DNA from: Palsa-461 sp040414865
GTDB taxonomy: Bacteria > Actinomycetota > Acidimicrobiia > Acidimicrobiales > RAAP-2
DNA length: 64,000 nt
NCBI GenBank assembly: GCA_040414865.1
Contig: JBEDUR010000142.1
Coordinates: 1 to 64,000 of the forward strand
Direction: 5' to 3'
Shown: in pieces, positions 32,809-40,100 of the stretch
How positions within the stretch are numbered: position 1 is the stretch's first letter
Layout of the letters: each line of letters opens with the position of its first letter
Program-made: the position numbers and the translations under genes
Notes under the pieces: generated by a model
What the model was told of the DNA's origin: nothing
What the model saw: only the letters and a program-made list of their open reading frames with translations
Databases searched by the model: none

Positions 32809-33390
32809 GGCCGATTCCCCCCCAGTATGCCCGGGCTTGGCCGCCTCCTGGCATCCGTCGCCCTACCGCCGGGCGGTTTTGCGAACCTCAGATTTGGTGC
32901 CCGACCAGCCCTTCTCTCCGGTTGCGCCCCTCGTCAGCGCTTGGCCGTTTGTTCACCCTTGGTGCGGAGCGCGGCTTGAGGTCATCTTGACCTCGTGGGC
33001 CTTCGGGCGGTTCCAGTGGTCCTCGCCGATCGTTTTGGTTTCGAGATCACCGATCGGGTCGGCTCATCCATCCCGACTATCGGGCGATCTCGCAGACGGT
33101 CAAGGTGCGGTCACAGACGCACGCGGCATGGGCCGGGAATCGCAAGGCGCGTCCACTTTGAGAGACTTTCGTCAACTCTGATCAACACCTTTGCAGTTCT
33201 CGCTTGGTATCCGTCTGCCCGGCGTGTCTCAGCCCAACCGCCGAAAGCTCTCCGTTGATGGGTCCTTGTTCGCTTCAGGCTCGATCGTTCGATGGACCAT
33301 GGTGGCCACTGCGGCTTGCCGTTCACCGGACCCGCGCGTGTCGGCAGCACGCCGGCTGGTCGACCCCGGACAGCCGACGCCGGCGTCCTC
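32809..33390. other. 582-base gap without a supportable gene
   Basis: Open frames here have unfamiliar low-quality translations. The stretch is somewhat less GC-rich than its surroundings near 33150-33210. The one ordered element is the inverted repeat at 32978-32994. No RNA gene or terminator with a T run is evident. Confidence 0.5.
32978..32994. repeat. perfect 17-base inverted repeat
   Basis: GAGGTCA (32978-32984), TCT, TGACCTC (32988-32994): a perfect seven-base-pair inverted repeat in an otherwise featureless gap. No T run follows, so it is more likely a protein-binding site or small RNA hairpin than a terminator. Confidence 0.45.
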
Positions 33391-34512
33391 CTAGGGCCGA
33401 CCGGCCCCGACGAAGCCGTCGGCAAGGCGGATCGGGGTGATGTGGACCACCTGGCCGGTCTCGGGTGCCTCGATCATCTGCCCGCCTCCGACGTACATCG
33501 CGACATGGTCGCCGCCGCCCGGTCCGTAGAAGAGGAGATCACCCGGCTCCATGTTCGACACTGGCACCGGCGTCGAGTCCTGGTACTGGCCGCCCGAGTA
33601 GTGGGGGAGGGACACGCCGGCCTTGCCCCATGCCCACGCGGTGAGCCCCGAGCAGTCGAAGCCGACACCTGGCGTCTCGCCGCCAAAGAGGTAGGGCACC
33701 CCGAGTTGGGACTCGGCCGCTGCCACCGCGACGCCGCCAGCGCTGGTGTTGGGCGGAGGCGGCGTCGCGGTGGACCCGGCTGTCATGACGATCGCAGTCT
33801 GGCTCGCCTGCGCCGCTTCAGCGGCGCGTTGGGCAGCGGCTTCGAGTGTCCCGATCTGCCCCTTTACCTGGGCAAGCTCGCTGTTGAGCTGGCCTTCTTT
33901 CGTATTGGCTTCCTGTTGGGCTTCGTAGGCCGTGTTGACGGCGGACTGGGCCGAGTTCTGCTCGACGTCCAAGTTGGCCTTCTGGCCGTCGAGGGCCACC
34001 AAGGCGCCGCGGAAGTCGGCGATGGCAACGTCGAGGTTGCTCGCTGCGACCTTCCCAAGTTCCTGCTGGATGGCGAAGGTTGTCTGGCTGCCCGAAAACA
34101 GCGGGTTGGATTGGCCGTCGCTGCCCTCGTTCACGTAGGACTCGATGGCAGCCGCGCGGAGATGCATCCGCTCGATCGTGACCCGCTGTTGGTCGTTCGA
34201 GATCTTGTTCTTGGTGATCGTTATCTGGTTGTCGATCTGATCGAGCTGGTACCTCGCTTGGTCATAGGCCTGTCCCAGAGCGCCGATCTGCGCGGTGGTC
34301 GACGCGATCTGCTCCTGGAGATCGCTCGCCTGTTGCTGGAGCGAGCCGACCGTCGCCGCGTTCGTCGGCGTCGAGAACACAATGACGGGGGCGATGGAAA
34401 TCAGGACGGCGGCCATCGCAACCAGGGGTCGTTGCAATGGCCGGCAGAGTCTCATCGGGCTCTGCCGAGGCCGCGCTTCGGGATGGGCCGAAGCCCCGTC
34501 GACGTCAGTCAC
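33391..34512 (-). CDS. secreted NlpC/P60 peptidoglycan endopeptidase (RipA-like)
   Basis: 373 residues from GTG 34512; ATG 34455 (MRLCRPLQRPL) is the better start for the signal peptide, which runs to about STPTNAA. Residues about 55-235 are a long coiled coil (LQQQASDLQEQIASTTAQI...). After a Pro-rich linker the NlpC/P60 domain begins GVAVAAAESQLGVPYLFGGETP and has catalytic Cys287 in GFDCSGL, His336 in GDHVAMYVGGG and His357 in QVVHITP. Such proteins cut D-gamma-Glu-mDAP bonds during cell separation. The coiled coil probably controls or anchors the enzyme. A 19-base tandem repeat covers the GTG start. Confidence 0.9.
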   Translation of the reverse strand: MTDVDGASAHPEARPRQSPMRLCRPLQRPLVAMAAVLISIAPVIVFSTPTNAATVGSLQQQASDLQEQIASTTAQIGALGQAYDQARYQLDQIDNQITITKNKISNDQQRVTIERMHLRAAAIESYVNEGSDGQSNPLFSGSQTTFAIQQELGKVAASNLDVAIADFRGALVALDGQKANLDVEQNSAQSAVNTAYEAQQEANTKEGQLNSELAQVKGQIGTLEAAAQRAAEAAQASQTAIVMTAGSTATPPPPNTSAGGVAVAAAESQLGVPYLFGGETPGVGFDCSGLTAWAWGKAGVSLPHYSGGQYQDSTPVPVSNMEPGDLLFYGPGGGDHVAMYVGGGQMIEAPETGQVVHITPIRLADGFVGAGRP

Positions 34513-34538
34513 AATGCGGTACGTCAGTCACAATGCGG
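34502..34538. repeat. tandem 18-base direct repeat at the NlpC/P60 gene start
   Basis: The unit ACGTCAGTCACAATGCGG occurs at 34502-34519 and again at 34521-34538, period 19. Read on the gene strand, each copy has GTGACTGACG; the second copy contains the predicted GTG start. Could be a duplicated operator or a local duplication. Another GTGTGAC lies at about 34662-34668. Confidence 0.7.
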
Positions 34539-34850
34539 AACATCTTGACGAGAGCGCGTCCGGCGGGCAAACGAGTCTGTGCAGCCGTTGTGCCCAGAGC
34601 CGTTCGTGAGCGCAGGCGGATCGACCGTGTCGTCCCAGTAAGTAGATCAATTTGGGCGACTGTGTGACGATCGCGTATCGATCGCACCGACAACACGGAC
34701 GCGGGACCCGATCCCAGCAGTGCTCGGGCCTACCCGACGACCAAAGCGACGGCCGGCCCGGCCGCACACTCGACAACCCCGAAAGCGTTGGCCCCCCTCG
34801 GCCCAGGCGGCCATCCACACCCCCCCTGACCGGCCGTTACCATCGGAGAG
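34513..34850. other. 338-base divergent intergenic region
   Basis: Lies between the NlpC/P60 gene and the CoA-ester lyase gene. No gene found. It holds one copy of the 19-base repeat, an AT-richer patch near 34636-34680, and a TACCAT box (34838-34843) for the plus-strand gene. I looked for c-di-AMP (ydaO) riboswitch landmarks, which often precede such hydrolase genes, and did not find them. Confidence 0.5.
34838..34843 (+). promoter_or_regulatory. -10 box TACCAT, leaderless pattern
   Basis: TACCAT lies seven bases before ATG 34851, as at 62047-62052 before another gene in this window. Transcription probably begins at or next to the start codon. Confidence 0.45.
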
Positions 34851-35792
34851 ATGTCCGCACGTTCACGTGATTTGCCCCGCCGCTCCTGCCTGTCGACACC
34901 GGCTTCCAGCGAGCGGTTCCTGGCCAAGGCGCCCACCGTGCCGGCCGACATGACCTTCTTGGACCTGGAGGATTCGGTCGCTCCGCTCGAGAAGGTGGCT
35001 GCCCGAGCCAAGGCGGCCGACGCGATCAAGAACCTCTCCTGGGACGACCGCGTGCTGTGCGTTCGGGTCAACGCCTGGGACACCAAGTGGACCTACGGAG
35101 ACGTCATCGAGGTGGTCAGCGAGTCCGGGGAGCGGCTCGACGAGATCATGCTGCCCAAGGTCCAGAGCGCGGCCGAGGTGGTGGCGATCGACCTGCTGCT
35201 GAGCCAGGTCGAGGAGAATGCGGGGCTCCCCCAGGGCCACATCGGGATCGAAGCGCAGATCGAGACCACCCGGGGGCTCATCAACGTGGACGAGATCTGT
35301 GCTGCCTCCCCGCGATTGGAGACCATCATCTTCGGGCCGGCCGACTTCGCCGCCTCGATGGAGATGCCGGTGCTCACCGGGGGCGTTCAGATTCCCGAGT
35401 ATCCCGGTGACCACTTCAACTACGTCTTCTCCCGGATCCTCATGGCCGGGCGGACCAATGGCCTCCAGGTCATCGATGGGCCGTTCCTTCTCATACGGGA
35501 GCTGGACCAACTGCGCGATTTCGCCCAGCGGACCCGCATCCTCGGCTACGACGGCAAGTGGGCTCTCACCCCGGACCAGGCTCAGGTCCTGAACGAGGTG
35601 TATTCGCCGACCCAGGAGCAGTTCGACTTGGCCTACAACATCCTGGACGCCTACCGCACGGCCACCGAGGACGAGCGTCGCGGCGCGGTGATGTTCGGCG
35701 ACGAGATGATCGACGAGGCGAGTCGCAAGATGGCGACCAAGTTCGTCACCCGCGGGCTGCGGGCCGGGCTCAAGCGGTCGGAGAAGGCGTAG
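34851..35792 (+). CDS. mcl: HpcH/HpaI-type CoA-ester lyase (malyl-CoA/beta-methylmalyl-CoA lyase)
   Basis: 313 residues of the CitE/HpcH family TIM barrel. RRSCLSTPASSERFLAKA opens the CoA-lyase fold, FLDLEDSVAPLEK holds the acidic metal ligands, LPKVQSAAEVVAIDLLL and IGIEAQIETTRGLINVDEI (metal Glu) follow, and FGPADFAASM is the active-site segment. Such enzymes split malyl-CoA or beta-methylmalyl-CoA into acetyl-CoA or propionyl-CoA plus glyoxylate. The convergent methylsuccinyl-CoA dehydrogenase-like gene and the nearby mesaconyl-CoA hydratase-like gene point to the ethylmalonyl-CoA pathway. ATG 34851 follows TACCAT by seven bases. Confidence 0.82.
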   Translation: MSARSRDLPRRSCLSTPASSERFLAKAPTVPADMTFLDLEDSVAPLEKVAARAKAADAIKNLSWDDRVLCVRVNAWDTKWTYGDVIEVVSESGERLDEIMLPKVQSAAEVVAIDLLLSQVEENAGLPQGHIGIEAQIETTRGLINVDEICAASPRLETIIFGPADFAASMEMPVLTGGVQIPEYPGDHFNYVFSRILMAGRTNGLQVIDGPFLLIRELDQLRDFAQRTRILGYDGKWALTPDQAQVLNEVYSPTQEQFDLAYNILDAYRTATEDERRGAVMFGDEMIDEASRKMATKFVTRGLRAGLKRSEKA

Positions 35793-35796
35793 CCGT

Positions 35797-37398
35797 TCAG
35801 GCGGTCTCGAGCAGCCGGCGGGCGATGACCTTCAGGGCGAGAGTCTCGTCGGCGCCCTCGAAGATCGACAACACCCGGGCATCGACGAAGTACCGGCTCA
35901 CCGGGAATTCCTCGGCGTAGCCCATGCCCCCGTGGAGCTGCATCGCTTCCCTGGTCACCCACTCAGCTGCCCGACAGCCGTAGGCCTTGACCATCGAGGC
36001 CTCGAGCGCCCCCTCGCCCTTGGCCATGAGGCGCGCCACCCGGTAGGCGAACTGGCGGATCGCCTGGATGGTGACCGCCATCCTGGTCAGCTTGGCCCTG
36101 GTCAGCTGGTAGTCGAGAATCGGCGAGCCGAACACCTTGCGCTCGGCTGCGTAGGTCGAGGCGGCGTCGTACGCGGCTTGCATCACCCCGATGGCGCGGG
36201 CCGCGGTCTGGAGGCGGCCATTCTCGAAACCCTGCATCTGCAGGTAGAAGCCCTGGCCGACGCCCGCCTCCTCACCGACCAGGTTGGCCTCGGGGACGAA
36301 CCAGTCGTCGAAGGACAGCTCGTAGGAGTGCATCCCGCGGTAGCCCAAGGTGTCGATCGGCCGGCCCTCGAGCCGCCCTCGTCCCGCCGATCCCTGGGAC
36401 AGCACGAAGCCCTTGCCGTCTGATTGTGGCTTCTCGACGATGAACATCGACAGGCCACGGTGGGCCCTGGAGCGGTCTGGATCGGTGCGAGCCAGAAGCA
36501 TGAGGACGTCGGCTCGCGCCGCGAAGGTGCACCAGGTCTTGACCCCGCTGATGAGCCAACCGCCGTCTGTCCTTCTGGCAGCGGTGACGAGCCCAGCCAC
36601 GTCCGAGCCGAAGTCGGGCTCGGTCACGGCCACGGCCACCATGATCTGGCCGCTGGCCAGCTTGGGAAGCCAGGTCCGCTTCTGCTCCTCTGTGCCCCCG
36701 TTGAGCAGAGCCCGGGTCAGGATCTCGGGTCGGGTGATCAGCGACCCGCCGATGCCGAGCGAACCCCAGCTGAGCTCCTCAGTGGCCACGACCATGCCCA
36801 TGTAGTCGCTCTCGGTCCCCGAGGCGAACCCCCCGTACTCCTCGGGGACAGAGAGTCCGAACCCGCCGAGCTCGGCCAACCCGGCGATGACCTCCTCGGG
36901 AACATCGCCGTTGGTCCGGTGGACCTCCTCGGCATGCGGTCGAACCTTGTCCTCGGCGAACCGGTGGAAGGTTTCGCGCACCAGATCGAAGTCCTCGTCG
37001 AGGTGGGTCGGTCCGGTCTGGCCGCACAGCGACGAGAGCAGCTGTGGGGAACGGTAGGCATCGAGGAAGCCGGCGGCCGGGCTCCACCACCCCGGCTCGA
37101 CGCCCCATGCCGACTCCCGGCCCGCGACCCGAGCGCCCAGATCCACCAGGACCTCGGCGATGAACGCCGAGGCGAGGTCCCGCTCCAAGTCTCCACGGGT
37201 CGCGTAGTCGAGCATGGACCGGGCGGCGCTGGCCGCGGACGCCGCGTGGGCGAGGTCGTAGGCAACGACTTGATCGACGTCCACTGCCGCGGCCCCGGGG
37301 AGTGTTGCCGCGCCATTGTGGACGACGGCCTCGGCGAGCTCTACGGCCGCGGTCGCCGCCGTCAGCGGGTCGCTCTCCTCGTGCACCGCGGTCGGCAC
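35797..37398 (-). CDS. mcd: acyl-CoA dehydrogenase with N-terminal extension (methylsuccinyl-CoA dehydrogenase type)
   Basis: 533 residues, about 150 more than ordinary acyl-CoA dehydrogenases. The extra N-terminal domain (AVELAEAVVHNGA... to GFLDAYRSPQLL) is characteristic of methylsuccinyl-CoA dehydrogenases, which make mesaconyl-CoA in the ethylmalonyl-CoA pathway. The core has EYGGFASG, AVAVTEPDFGSDVAGL, ISGVKTWCTFAARADV and, at the end, the catalytic Glu in SIFEGADETLALKVIARRL. GTG 37398 is preceded by TAGGGT seven bases upstream on its strand. Converges with the mcl gene with four bases between stops. Substrate assigned by length and neighbours. Confidence 0.78.
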   Translation of the reverse strand: MPTAVHEESDPLTAATAAVELAEAVVHNGAATLPGAAAVDVDQVVAYDLAHAASAASAARSMLDYATRGDLERDLASAFIAEVLVDLGARVAGRESAWGVEPGWWSPAAGFLDAYRSPQLLSSLCGQTGPTHLDEDFDLVRETFHRFAEDKVRPHAEEVHRTNGDVPEEVIAGLAELGGFGLSVPEEYGGFASGTESDYMGMVVATEELSWGSLGIGGSLITRPEILTRALLNGGTEEQKRTWLPKLASGQIMVAVAVTEPDFGSDVAGLVTAARRTDGGWLISGVKTWCTFAARADVLMLLARTDPDRSRAHRGLSMFIVEKPQSDGKGFVLSQGSAGRGRLEGRPIDTLGYRGMHSYELSFDDWFVPEANLVGEEAGVGQGFYLQMQGFENGRLQTAARAIGVMQAAYDAASTYAAERKVFGSPILDYQLTRAKLTRMAVTIQAIRQFAYRVARLMAKGEGALEASMVKAYGCRAAEWVTREAMQLHGGMGYAEEFPVSRYFVDARVLSIFEGADETLALKVIARRLLETA

Positions 37399-37405
37399 CG
37401 GATGG

Positions 37406-37411
37406 ACCCTA
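37406..37411 (-). promoter_or_regulatory. -10 box TAGGGT, leaderless pattern
   Basis: On the minus strand TAGGGT lies seven bases before GTG 37398. It also sits at the 3' end of the neighbouring methyltransferase gene, so mcd would be expressed from inside it. Confidence 0.4.
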
Positions 37412-38062
37412 ATCCCGGTCTCGACGCCGCCCGATCACGGTCACCAGTGGGGGGAGCACGATCGGGTCGTCACCGGGGTCGACCCCGGTGAGGGTCTGGA
37501 GGTACTCGCTGACCGGGCCCGGGCCCACCCCGGCGGGCGCTTCGGCCCAGGCGTCGACCAGGTCGAGCCCGGCGTCCCGGGCGAGCGCCGGCAGCAGGGC
37601 ACCGACGTCGGGGTGGCGGGCCTCGGGCATCGTCATGGCGAGCCCAGCGATCCTCCCGGCCGAGGTCACCGGCTCTTGGGTGACCACCCATCCTCCGGGT
37701 CGGATCGCCTCGGCCATCCTGGTCACAACGGGGGCGGGGTCGAGCACATGGAGGAGGAGGAACCGGCAGAAGGCCAGGTCCACTGGCTCCGGGAGCCGGA
37801 GGTCCTCGCCCGCCTGGGTGATGGCGATCACTTGACTGTGCGCTGCCGCCGCCCGAGCAACCTCATCTCGGGCCAGCGGGTCGGAGTCGACCGCGTAGAC
37901 ACGCCCGGTGTGGCCGACCACTTCGGCCAGCGCGACCGAGACGTCGCCCCCACCCGCTCCCACGTCCACGCATCGCCACCCCGGGCCGATGCCGAGCCGA
38001 CCCAACGCGGTGGCCAGTGGCCGACGGTAGACGTCGTCGCGCAGACCCTTGAGTTCAGCCAC
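37409..38062 (-). CDS. class I SAM-dependent methyltransferase
   Basis: 217 residues from GTG 38062 (frame open to GTG 38122). Motif I is WRCVDVGAGGGDVSVALAEVVG, motif II YAVDSDPLARDEV, then DLAFCRFLLLHVLDPAPVVTRMAEAIRPGGWVVTQEP, all standard for UbiE/Methyltransf_11-like enzymes. Substrate unknown. The shorter start leaves 83 bases for the divergent gene's promoter. Its 3' end lies just upstream of mcd, in the same direction. Confidence 0.8.
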   Translation of the reverse strand: MAELKGLRDDVYRRPLATALGRLGIGPGWRCVDVGAGGGDVSVALAEVVGHTGRVYAVDSDPLARDEVARAAAAHSQVIAITQAGEDLRLPEPVDLAFCRFLLLHVLDPAPVVTRMAEAIRPGGWVVTQEPVTSAGRIAGLAMTMPEARHPDVGALLPALARDAGLDLVDAWAEAPAGVGPGPVSEYLQTLTGVDPGDDPIVLPPLVTVIGRRRDRD

Positions 38063-38145
38063 GGCGGACCAGCGTCCCGAAGAGGGGGGCCATAGCGCCG
38101 AGTCTCGCACGGCGCCAACCACCAGGCTCGATAACCTCGGTCGGC

Positions 38146-38577
38146 GTGAACGTCACCATGCTCCTGTGCGACGCCGCGCAGGTCGCGGACGGCAAGCTGT
38201 ACATCTTGGGAGGCGGCTGGAGCATCACCGGCCCCGATCCGGTGCCCTCGGCCGTCGGCCTCAAGATCGAAGTCGACTGGCACGAAGCCGACATCCCTCA
38301 CCACTGGGAGCTCTTCTTGGAGGACGCGGATGGCCGCCCGGTGCTGGTCGAGACCCCCGAGGGCGCCCAGCCCATCGAGGTCCGCGGCGAGTTCACCGTG
38401 ACCAAGCCGCCATCCATCCCCGAGGGGTCGCCGATCGACGTCGCGCTGGCCGTGAGCCTCGGTCCGATCCCGCTACCACCGGGCACCCGCTACAGCTGGC
38501 GCCTCATGATCGACGGCAACACCCTGCCGGGTGCCGCCCTTGGCTTCACCACCCGGCCCAGGCCAGCGGCTCAGTGA
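38146..38577 (+). CDS. DUF6941-like hypothetical protein
   Basis: 143 residues. Opens VTMLLCDAAQVADGKLYILGGGWSI (landmarks at residues 3-27), a pattern of a small, uncharacterised, mostly beta family found widely in actinobacteria. The rest reads like a beta sandwich ending near DGNTLPGAALGFTTRP. No catalytic motif. GTG 38146 is preceded by TAACCT (38132-38137) at eight bases, fitting the leaderless pattern. It precedes the mesaconyl-CoA hydratase gene by 48 bases. Function unknown. Confidence 0.75.
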   Translation: MNVTMLLCDAAQVADGKLYILGGGWSITGPDPVPSAVGLKIEVDWHEADIPHHWELFLEDADGRPVLVETPEGAQPIEVRGEFTVTKPPSIPEGSPIDVALAVSLGPIPLPPGTRYSWRLMIDGNTLPGAALGFTTRPRPAAQ

Positions 38578-38625
38578 TCGGGGCGGGATGGACGCTCAGG
38601 GGTTACCGGGACTACACCTCGGGCC

Positions 38626-39138
38626 ATGACCATCCACGACCGGCCCTTCGGGCGGTACTACGAGGACTTCGAGATCGGTGACATCTACCGGCACTGGCCG
38701 GGCAAGACCATCACCGAGTACGACGACCACCTCTTTTGCATGATCACGATGAATCACCATCCGCTGCACACCAACGAGTGGTTTGCCCAGAACGAGACGG
38801 TCCATGGCCGCAACGTCGTCGTCGGCAACCTGGTGTACTCGCTGGCCCTGGGAATGAGCGTCCCGGACATCAGCGGATCCTGCATCGCCAACCTGGAGGT
38901 CGAGACGCTGCAGCACAAGAACCCGACCTTCCATGGCGACACCATCTACGCCGAGACCAAGGTCCTGGACAAAGTCGAGTCCCGCTCGCGTCAGGACCGA
39001 GGCATCGTGACGGTCGAGACCAAGGCCTTCAACCAGCGCGGCGAGGAGGTGTGCTTCTTCCGTCGGAAGGTGATGGTCTGGAAGACCGACTCGGCTCCCG
39101 AGCGACGCCGCCCCTACGACGACAACGTCTGGGACTGA
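38626..39138 (+). CDS. mch: MaoC-family dehydratase (mesaconyl-CoA hydratase type)
   Basis: 170 residues, single hot-dog domain. FGRYYEDFEIGDIYRHWPGKTITEYDDHLFCMITMNHHPLH (landmarks at residues 8-48) and GRNVVVGNLVYSLALGMSVPD strongly recall the MaoC protein encoded in the Streptomyces ethylmalonyl-CoA cluster beside ccr, the mutase and the CoA-ester lyase. That enzyme hydrates mesaconyl-CoA to beta-methylmalyl-CoA, the step between Mcd and Mcl. Those two genes lie 1.2-3.8 kb upstream. Crotonyl-CoA carboxylase/reductase and ethylmalonyl-CoA mutase are not in this window. The Streptomyces resemblance is from memory. Confidence 0.8.
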   Translation: MTIHDRPFGRYYEDFEIGDIYRHWPGKTITEYDDHLFCMITMNHHPLHTNEWFAQNETVHGRNVVVGNLVYSLALGMSVPDISGSCIANLEVETLQHKNPTFHGDTIYAETKVLDKVESRSRQDRGIVTVETKAFNQRGEEVCFFRRKVMVWKTDSAPERRRPYDDNVWD

Positions 39139-39139
39139 C

Positions 39140-40003
39140 TTCCTCGCCGGCTCCGGCTTTGCCGTCGACGTCCTCGCCTGGGGGAGGACGCACCGCCGCC
39201 GGCTCCCTTGGCGATCGACCCGCGATCCCTGGCAGATCCTCTCCAGCGAGGTCATGCTCCAGCAGACTCAGGCGCCCAGGGTCGTGGCGCCTTACGAGCG
39301 CTGGGTCGAGAGGTTCCCCGACGCGGTGAGTTGCGCCATGGCCGGACCGGCGGCGGCACTGGCCGCCTGGCAGGGCCTCGGCTACAACCGGCGGGCGCTT
39401 CACCTCCACGGCTCGGCGGTCACCATCAGCGAGGAGTACGGGGGTCGCGTGCCTGGTGAGGAGGCGGCACTCCGGCGGCTTCCCGGCATCGGCCCGTACA
39501 CGGCGCGGGCGGTGCTTGCCTTCGCGTTCGAAGCGCCGGTGGCCGTGGTGGACACCAACGTGGCCCGGGTGCTCTGCCGGGTGTGGGGCCGGCGGCTCGC
39601 ACCGAGCGAGACCCAGGCCCTCGCCGATCATCTCGTGCCCGCGGACCAGCCTTGGGCCTACAACCAGACGCTCTTCGACATCGGGGCCTTGCACTGCCGG
39701 CCCCGTCGGCCGGACTGCGAGGGCTGCCCCCTGCAGGCCCGCTGCGCCTGGGCGAACTCGGGCTGGCGTTCGCCCGATCCGGCAGCCCATCGCGCGAAGC
39801 AGACACCCTTCGCCGGTTCGGAACGCCAGGGTCGGGGCCGGATGGTGCGGGCGCTCCTCGATGGGCCGATCGCCGCCGAGGAGCTGGCCGCGGTGGCGGG
39901 GTGGCCGGGAGACTCCGCCCGCGCCGCTCGCGCCGCCTCGACGCTGGTGGCGGACGGGCTGGCCGTCTGGGCTCCCGACGGGGGCCTGTCGTTGCCCCCA
40001 TGA
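39140..40003 (+). CDS. mutY: A/G-specific adenine glycosylase; start codon not identifiable
   Basis: About 287 residues if read from just after the mch stop. MutY removes adenine mispaired with 8-oxoguanine. VLAWGRTHRRRLPWR begins the fold; SSEVMLQQTQAP carries the catalytic Glu; GLGYNRRALHLH, LPGIGPYTARAVLAFAF (HhH) and the Asp in VVDTNVARVL follow, then the cluster motif C-x6-C-x2-C-x5-C in ALHCRPRRPDCEGCPLQARC. The C-terminus ends in a short actinobacterial-type helical tail without a NUDIX domain. The first ATG in frame (39254) falls after the catalytic Glu, and no ATG, GTG or TTG exists upstream in frame until a stop at 39071. The 5' boundary given is where similarity begins. Confidence 0.82.
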   Translation, partial: FLAGSGFAVDVLAWGRTHRRRLPWRSTRDPWQILSSEVMLQQTQAPRVVAPYERWVERFPDAVSCAMAGPAAALAAWQGLGYNRRALHLHGSAVTISEEYGGRVPGEEAALRRLPGIGPYTARAVLAFAFEAPVAVVDTNVARVLCRVWGRRLAPSETQALADHLVPADQPWAYNQTLFDIGALHCRPRRPDCEGCPLQARCAWANSGWRSPDPAAHRAKQTPFAGSERQGRGRMVRALLDGPIAAEELAAVAGWPGDSARAARAASTLVADGLAVWAPDGGLSLPP

Positions 40004-40100
40004 TGGTGGCAGCGACCCCACAGCGCTTGGGCTGGCAGAACCCGGCAGCGCCGGGTCGCAGAATCCTCAGGATGCCATCATGGCCACCTGAAGAGCGCCT

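Noticed and set aside
34513..34850. c-di-AMP (ydaO) riboswitch upstream of the NlpC/P60 gene
   Set aside because: Looked for its conserved purine-rich blocks on the minus strand and found none.
39254..40003. ATG 39254 as the mutY start
   Set aside because: It would remove the catalytic Glu and the LPWR helix that are clearly encoded just upstream in the same frame.
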